Assembly (NCBI GenBank): GCA_907163345.1
Contig: CAJQUN010000033.1
Span: forward strand, 2,249,788 to 2,313,787
DNA from: Haberlea rhodopensis
Taxonomy: Eukaryota > Streptophyta > Magnoliopsida > Lamiales > Gesneriaceae
DNA: 64,000 bases
Reading direction: 5' to 3'
The notes under the pieces were generated by a model. It was not told where the DNA came from. It saw nothing but the letters and a program-made list of their open reading frames with translations, and ran no database searches. Within the stretch, counting starts at the first letter, position 1, and every line of letters begins with the position of its first letter. This document shows positions 58,683 through 64,000 of this stretch, one piece after another. The translations under genes were made by a program, and so were the position numbers.

Positions 58683-61340
58683 TGTGATGTCCGGAATAAT
58701 TAATAATCATTCATTTGATTTAATTATGGTGTTTATATGATATGTCCGGATTTAATTATTGGGTATCGAATTCTGGAAATGAGTTGGGATAAATGATTCC
58801 GTGATTGTATTTATAATGTTAATTAAATTCAAGGAGATTCTTAAATTCTTGGGGTTAATATTTTGGTTGAGAGATAAATAAATAATTTTGGGTTGAACTT
58901 GGGGTTTAAATAAAATTCATAGGGATTCTTACAAATATTGAGATTTAATTAAAGTAATTATTGTTGGTGAGAGGATTTTAATTTAATGTTGTATATTTAA
59001 ATCTAGGGCTTGACCCTAACACGCATTTTCTCCACCACACATAAAAAAATCGCCCAACCTCACCATCTCACGTCGTCGCTCTTCACCTGCTGAAAGGGGG
59101 GATTTCACCTTTGTTTCAAGCTCGATTCTGGTGCAAAATCGTGTGTTGAGATGCTTTACGATGCCTTGGTCAGTTATTCCTTCTTAGATTTGATTTTTAC
59201 TGATTTTTGAAGCCTCTTGGTTCGATTTTGTTTTAGGGAAAAAAAGGTTGCTGCTACGTTTTCTTTTGCCCAACAGGTTGTTCATCTTATTGTTGATTAT
59301 TATGTGGATGATTGTGGCTAAGTTAGTGTATGTGTGTGTTGAACGTGAAGCAGGCCGTGCGTGTGTGTGTTTTGAGATGTGTGTCTGTGTCTGTGTTCTG
59401 CATTGTGTGCGTGTGTGTGTTTTGAGCTGTGTGTGTGTGTGTCCGTGTTCTGCATTGTGTGCGTGTGTATGCTCTTCATGCATTAGTGTGTACATATGTG
59501 TTGTGTATACGTATATGTATGTGTTCCAGTATGTATAGGGGTGTGTATATGCTGTATATACGTATAAATATGTGTATGTCAGCGTATAAGTGATGAATGA
59601 TGTGTTAACGCTATGGTATGAGATGTGTTACATTTGGAAGCATGCGTAGTGTGTAAATAAATGGGTTAGATACATGTTAGTATGTGTTATAACATGGAAT
59701 AGAGTTTATAGTGATGTTTATGCTTGAATGGATAGCATAACATGTATTATTGACTTATGTCACTTTATTGAGTTACTAATCTTAGTAGTGAGTTCTAAAT
59801 CAAGAATCTTGGAATCCAATGCATATTTAATTTGTTAAAGTTGAATTTAAACAAATAAATGACTTTATGTTGGGATTAAGGGAATTGGATTTAAATGGTA
59901 GAATCGCTTATCTACATGGATTCTTTCTTTCATGTCTTGGTTTGAATCACTTCGGTGTTGGTTTGGATGTTTGGAACATGTTAATTGGCTAAATTGAGTT
60001 TTGTTGTTGGGAGGTTGGATTATGTGATATTATGGGCATAACTTTATGAATTAATATGAGATTTGTGCATCAAACATTGATTATGAGATAACCCTTATAC
60101 CTTTGAGTTCATGTAGAGCCTTCTTGAGCTCTCGGACCACAAGGGGGTGACTTGACGGTAAACACAGATTGTAAGGTACATAGTGACGTATGAGCAAGTA
60201 TATATATTATAAAGTAATTACATATTCATATATTTATGTATTGTTGAATGATAAGATGGAATGTAAGAAATGGATATGTGTGTCGAGTATGACATATGTG
60301 ATATGGTGGATACGTAATTGTACATTATCCGAATATATGAGTAAAGAAATGAATATGTATTTATATATATGTTTGTGTGGTATGAGGGATACGTAGTTGT
60401 ACGTGATCCGAGTATGCGAGTTGAGTAGTGATGCCTTGTGCATGATCAATATGATAAAGTGTTGAGAATGAGATAGATTGATAGTGAAGATTGCATGCAA
60501 TATGAAGTTGTTTATGATTAAGCTTAAATAATAGATTTTGGTTGTATTGAATTTATCGTGTTGATGAGTATCATATTTATATAACGATACTGAACTTGAT
60601 GTTATGAAAGCGTGTGAGTTTGAAACAGGAACAATTTGTGGAAGATTTACAGATTCAGAACTGTACAGGGAGTACATTTTTATAGATTTTCAATAATCTT
60701 AAATGATATTATGATCTTATCATGATCTTTATGCAATGTTATGAATATGAGTATTGTGATATCAGAGTATGCTCACCCTGTGTGGGGGCTGTTTCTGTTG
60801 AAACAGGTATACCAGGTACAACGTTGGATCGGGAAGAAAGCTTGAACCCATGGAAAATAGTGCTCACAGGATTATGGTACAAGTATCAGTTGATGGTACA
60901 TATCACTTATGCATTGAGAATTGATTCATTGAATTGTTGCTCGCATGTGAGCAACTAGAAGCGTATATGGACTGTATAATAGTGTTGAAGTCCTCATTCT
61001 ATATAGTTGATTGACGTGCATGTTATTTTGAGGAGTATGTGATATACGACTTTAGTGATGACGAGAATTTATATCTTGCTAGTATTGTGACTTCCCTGGC
61101 TGGGAACTTTTATCTTTAGATTATGGTGTTGTTATATTGAGGGTGTTTATAGTTGTGTATTTTCTGGGATAGTTCAATTTATGGGGAGACTCTGTCGAAA
61201 TTTTTATAAAAGTCATGCCGTAGATGTGAGCATGTAATGATTCTTTTAAAGAATAAATTTTTTATACATACTTATAACGTCATAAATGCATTATTGACGT
61301 GATGGGTTGTTGGGGAACAACAGACACATCAGCTATCATT
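58683..61340 (+). mobile_element. Long non-coding LTR-like element (type TGTGATGTCCGG)
   Basis: It begins TGTGATGTCCGGAATAATTA, has a GT-rich tract at 59325-59475 and, near its end, CTCACCCTGTGTGGGGGCTG (60772-60791). The last matches the position and sequence of blocks in the two other elements of this group. No coding domain is seen. The right end is approximate, and no target duplication was found. Confidence 0.4.
59325..59475. repeat. (GT)n-rich compound microsatellite with about 55-bp higher-order repeat
   Basis: GTGTGTGT runs alternate with gtgttctgcattgtgtgcgt and ttttgagctgtgtg/ttttgagatgtgtg, which occur twice each. Confidence 0.8.
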
Positions 61341-61491
61341 AAACACCCCGCCAAACTTAGTACATACATTGCCTTCAATGTAAAGTAATCAATCAGTGCA
61401 ATAGCAATACACATATCTCGACGACGATCGTTAGTGATCGTCATTCTCATCCTGTTTAACCGATGATCTGTGCTTGGTCCAATCCAATTGA

Positions 61492-62133
61492 CAGTCTAAA
61501 ACCACCTTGCTAAAAAACGGTGGGAACCGAATTAAACCGGTTCAATAAATGAACCAGTCGACAATTGAACCAGCTGGTTCCTTCATTTTTCTTTCTTTTT
61601 TTAAAATTTTTATTTTTTAAAAGTTATAAATCAATTTTTAGAACTAAAACAAATTATATATAATTTATTGTTATTGAAATAGTTACAAAATAACATTTTA
61701 TGTTTGTCTTTATCAAAAAATCCATATAATTACATAAACGTGTCATGTATATTATATAGAAACATGTTTAATTTCTCGTAAATTACAAAATATGTGAATC
61801 ATTTCATAATTTTTTAAATATTTTCTTAAAAATTTTGGGATATTGTTTGCGCATTGCTTGTTAATTTTTGAGATGTTTTCATAATTTTCTTCTATGTTGG
61901 ACATTTGATTTGATTTGATTTTTTAAGTTTGTCATGTCATGTTGATGTAATAATATTTTTTTATTGTGAAAAAATTGAAATTGTAGCAAATACATAGTAT
62001 ATATATTTTACAAAAATAAAATTGATAGTATATAATGTTGACGTCATCACAGGTTGAACCAGCGGTTCAACCAATCAAACATGTAACCATTAAAGACACC
62101 GGTTGCACATCCGATCTAGTTTTCAAAACACTG
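61492..62133. mobile_element. Non-autonomous hAT-like element with CAGTGTTTTGAAAAC end
   Basis: The right end read in reverse is CAGTGTTTTGAAAACTAG, followed by ccggt and ggttgaacc blocks, a known plant hAT-type terminus. The left end at 61492 (CAGTCTAAAACC, then accggttcaa) is a weaker match. The interior is AT-rich and non-coding. The flanking 8-mers do not match, so the left boundary is uncertain. Confidence 0.5.
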
Positions 62134-62142
62134 ATAAAGACT

Positions 62143-64000
62143 CAGGGTGCTTAGACCGGATTGGTCCGGATCCGTAACGGATCAATCCGATTTTCAGTTT
62201 ATTCGGATCGGAGTTGGATCAATCCGGTTCCAAACCAGATTGATCCAGTACCGATTCCTTGGCCATAGGCCACGGAACAGATCTAATCCGACGAACAGGA
62301 CCCGAATGTTCGGAATGGTTCCGGACTGGACCGGTTCTGGGATTTTTAAATATATTTTTTTTGGAATTGATCATAGTTTTTTTACATGTCTAAATACCTT
62401 GTTCAAATAATACATGAAATATGATGAAATAATAAATAATTTATTGAATATGAAAAGCTTAATGTAAAATATACAGCATTTGAACAATTTAAAAAAAATT
62501 TATCTTACGTTTACCTTCCAGCACTCCAGTAGGCCGAAATTTTCATCTATTACGAACATCTGACCCAAGAAGTATTGTAATTCGTTTGACGTGGTAGATG
62601 CAACTCCGCTTTCTCTCAGCTTCTTTCCGTGAAGACTCCTCAGCAAATTAATCCCTCAACTTCTTGACTAGATAGTGTCTTCTTCCTCATGTCCTCTCTA
62701 TGATGATGACCCTTGTACTTGTTCAGAATGATACATTGCACACATTTTTGGAGAGAAAGTCTGATTGATGTCTTCAGATCGTCAACATTCTTCTTCAAAA
62801 ATTGGGAGGAGTATTCAAAAAAAGTATCAAATGAGCCAATTCCTTAACTAGGATCTAAAAGTGTAGATATGCAGTGAACATGTGGAATATTTTCCCAATA
62901 TTTTTTAAATTTTGCCTCCATAAGTTGAACAAATTGTGACAGATCATATATTTCTCTAAATTCAATAAATTTACAAAGCATATTAAATACAAGGGGAAGA
63001 AATAATGAGAAGTTGGATAAAAAACACCGGAAAAATGATCGGTTACTTCCTTAAAAGTAGATAACAAAATAGTACATTGAGTAACAAAAGCCCAATCAGT
63101 ATGACACAATAAATAACTATTATCACTGTCAGACATTTGATAATTATTGTAGAAAACAGTTAAAGCTTCCTCATAAGGTAAAATAGATTCTAACATGCGA
63201 TGTAAAGATTCCATCTAGTTTCGATGGGTCGTGGGAAAAGAATATACATAAGACCTTGAGTTGCACAAGTATGTTTTCATTCACGCTTAATTTGTGATTC
63301 ATGTATCCATTGACAACAAGTTTTAAGTTTTGCAATGCTATTATGTTCAGAATCTTCGTAATCAGTTTTTACATCTAAGTTAATTATATGGCATGCACAT
63401 CAACATGAAAAAAAACACTATCAAATATTGGTTTTAATTGTACTTTTAGATCACATACTGCCGATGCATTATTCGCTGCGTTGTCAAGTGTAATAGAAAA
63501 ATTTTATCTGCAATTCCATAGAACCTACAAACGTTAATAATATATCTAGCAATCAAGATACCAGTGTGAGAAGAATGTATTTCATCAAGTGATAAAATAC
63601 ATTTTTGCATGCACCAGTTATCATCAATCCAATGACAAGTAACAACAAGAAATGAAAGCTGTTTAATGTTCGTCCAAATATCAGTTGTTAAACTAATTCT
63701 GCAGTTTATAGTAGAAAGATGATCAATTAAAGATCGACGATATTCAACAAAAATATCCATACATTTTTTTCTAAGCGTGTGTCTAGAAATATGTTTAAAA
63801 CCAGGTTGGATATCAGAAGCAAATTCAATAGACCGTCTTTTTGAGATAACAAAAAAGGAAGGTTACATCTAATAACAAAATGAACTAGTGACATGCAATT
63901 TATTGCAGAGGTTAAAATAAAATTTGTGCCAGATTGAGGATTAATTTGTTGTTGAGTTGGTTCCCTACCTGTAGATTGTAGAGTAACCTCCTCAAAATCA
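62143..64000 (-). mobile_element. Decayed autonomous-type hAT element, one end in window
   Basis: The terminus at 62143 reads CAGGGTGCTTAGACCGGATT followed by ggtccggatccg, close to the end of the foldback at 21002 (TAGGGGTGCTTATCGGACCG). Subterminal gatc/ccgga motifs fill 62143-62345. A hAT transposase pseudogene on the minus strand follows. The other terminus lies outside the window, so target duplication cannot be tested. Confidence 0.75.
62507..64000 (-). pseudogene. hAT (RICESLEEPER/DAYSLEEPER-like) transposase, frameshifted, 5' end outside window
   Basis: From the right edge an open frame runs to about 63500 with MSLVHFVIRCNLPFFVISKR, GFKHISRHTLRKKC, LTTDIWTNIKQLSFLVVTCH and HTGILIARYIINVCRFYGIA, the conserved core of plant hAT transposases including the first catalytic-Asp region (TTDIWT). 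One extra T in a T-run near 63505 shifts the frame. The next frame continues SITLDNAANNASA and CHIINLDVKTDYEDSEHNSI. Further breaks lead to MESLHRMLESILPYEEALTV and, near 62510-62630, NELQYFLGQMFVIDENFGLL then ECWKVN, the C-terminal hAT dimerisation motif. At least three breaks show it is inactive. Confidence 0.85.

Larger units (their letters stand above)
53180..61490. repeat. Large non-coding dispersed repeat, split by two insertions
   Basis: Blocks that I recognise as one widespread plant repeat type occur in order: tataccgcaagtacaaggtg with gtcgaacccaggagtac (53220-53300), ggtagctaatcttttgaaag (about 56311), CTCCCACATACTTAGACTTG with cgtcctcgaccaagc (57127-57170), and ccgccaaacttagtacatac with ttgccttcaatgtaaagtaa (61350-61390). 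Elements at 53765-56102 and 58683-about 61340 interrupt this order and look like insertions. No coding domain is visible, and the class (LTR or DNA element) is not resolved. Confidence 0.4.

Noticed and set aside
59184..59495. His/Thr-rich open frame, possible metal-binding peptide
   Set aside because: It is the translation of a GT/CA microsatellite.
60234..60677. Long minus-strand open frame of 147 codons
   Set aside because: The composition is low-complexity (Ile/Ser/Tyr/His), with no domain, inside an AT-rich non-coding LTR-like element.

Overview
This is nuclear DNA of a flowering plant, most likely a dicot. The genes are split by GT-AG introns, the gaps are AT-rich and crowded with plant transposons, and the genes have clear plant orthologues (a CUC-type NAC factor with a miR164 site, a plant MAP4K, a membrane-associated kinase-regulator-like protein). 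The species cannot be named from the sequence alone.

Six protein-coding loci are supported, from left to right: the first exon of a 3-hydroxyacyl-CoA dehydrogenase (minus, running off the left edge); a single-exon MAKR/BKI1-like protein (3635-4330, plus); a 7-exon protein with a bHLH-MYC N-terminal domain (6160-8424, minus), whose reading frame is broken twice; a 19-exon STE20/MAP4K-type kinase (24109-42469, plus); a 7-exon organellar PrmA-like methyltransferase (43502-45855, plus); and a 3-exon NAM/CUC2-like NAC factor with a miR164 target site (48944-50788, minus). From memory, dehydrogenase, MYC_N protein, MAP4K and CUC1 lie in the same order in Arabidopsis At3g15290-At3g15170, and the PrmA-like gene lies beside CUC2 at At5g53920-53950. 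The genic backbone is therefore an old conserved block.

The spaces between genes are filled by transposable elements. 8.7-24 kb holds a LINE tail, a 350-bp TRIM, an LTR-like non-coding element, and a three-layer nest: a hAT foldback split by a decayed Copia element, itself carrying a second hAT foldback, with perfect 8-bp target duplications for both foldbacks. A 5.2-kb Ty3 chromovirus (antisense, target duplication AAAAT) sits in MAP4K intron 2. 51.7-64 kb is gene-free. It holds a palindromic MITE, several long non-coding LTR-like repeats nested in another large repeat, tandem duplications, a hAT non-autonomous element, and a decayed hAT transposase gene running off the right edge. The termini of that hAT resemble the 375-bp foldback at 21 kb, which suggests that a relative of this transposase moved it.

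No RNA gene, CRISPR array or prokaryote-type operon is visible. Exon boundaries were assigned by eye from splice sites, phase and family conservation; gene names rest on recalled family sequences, not on searches.
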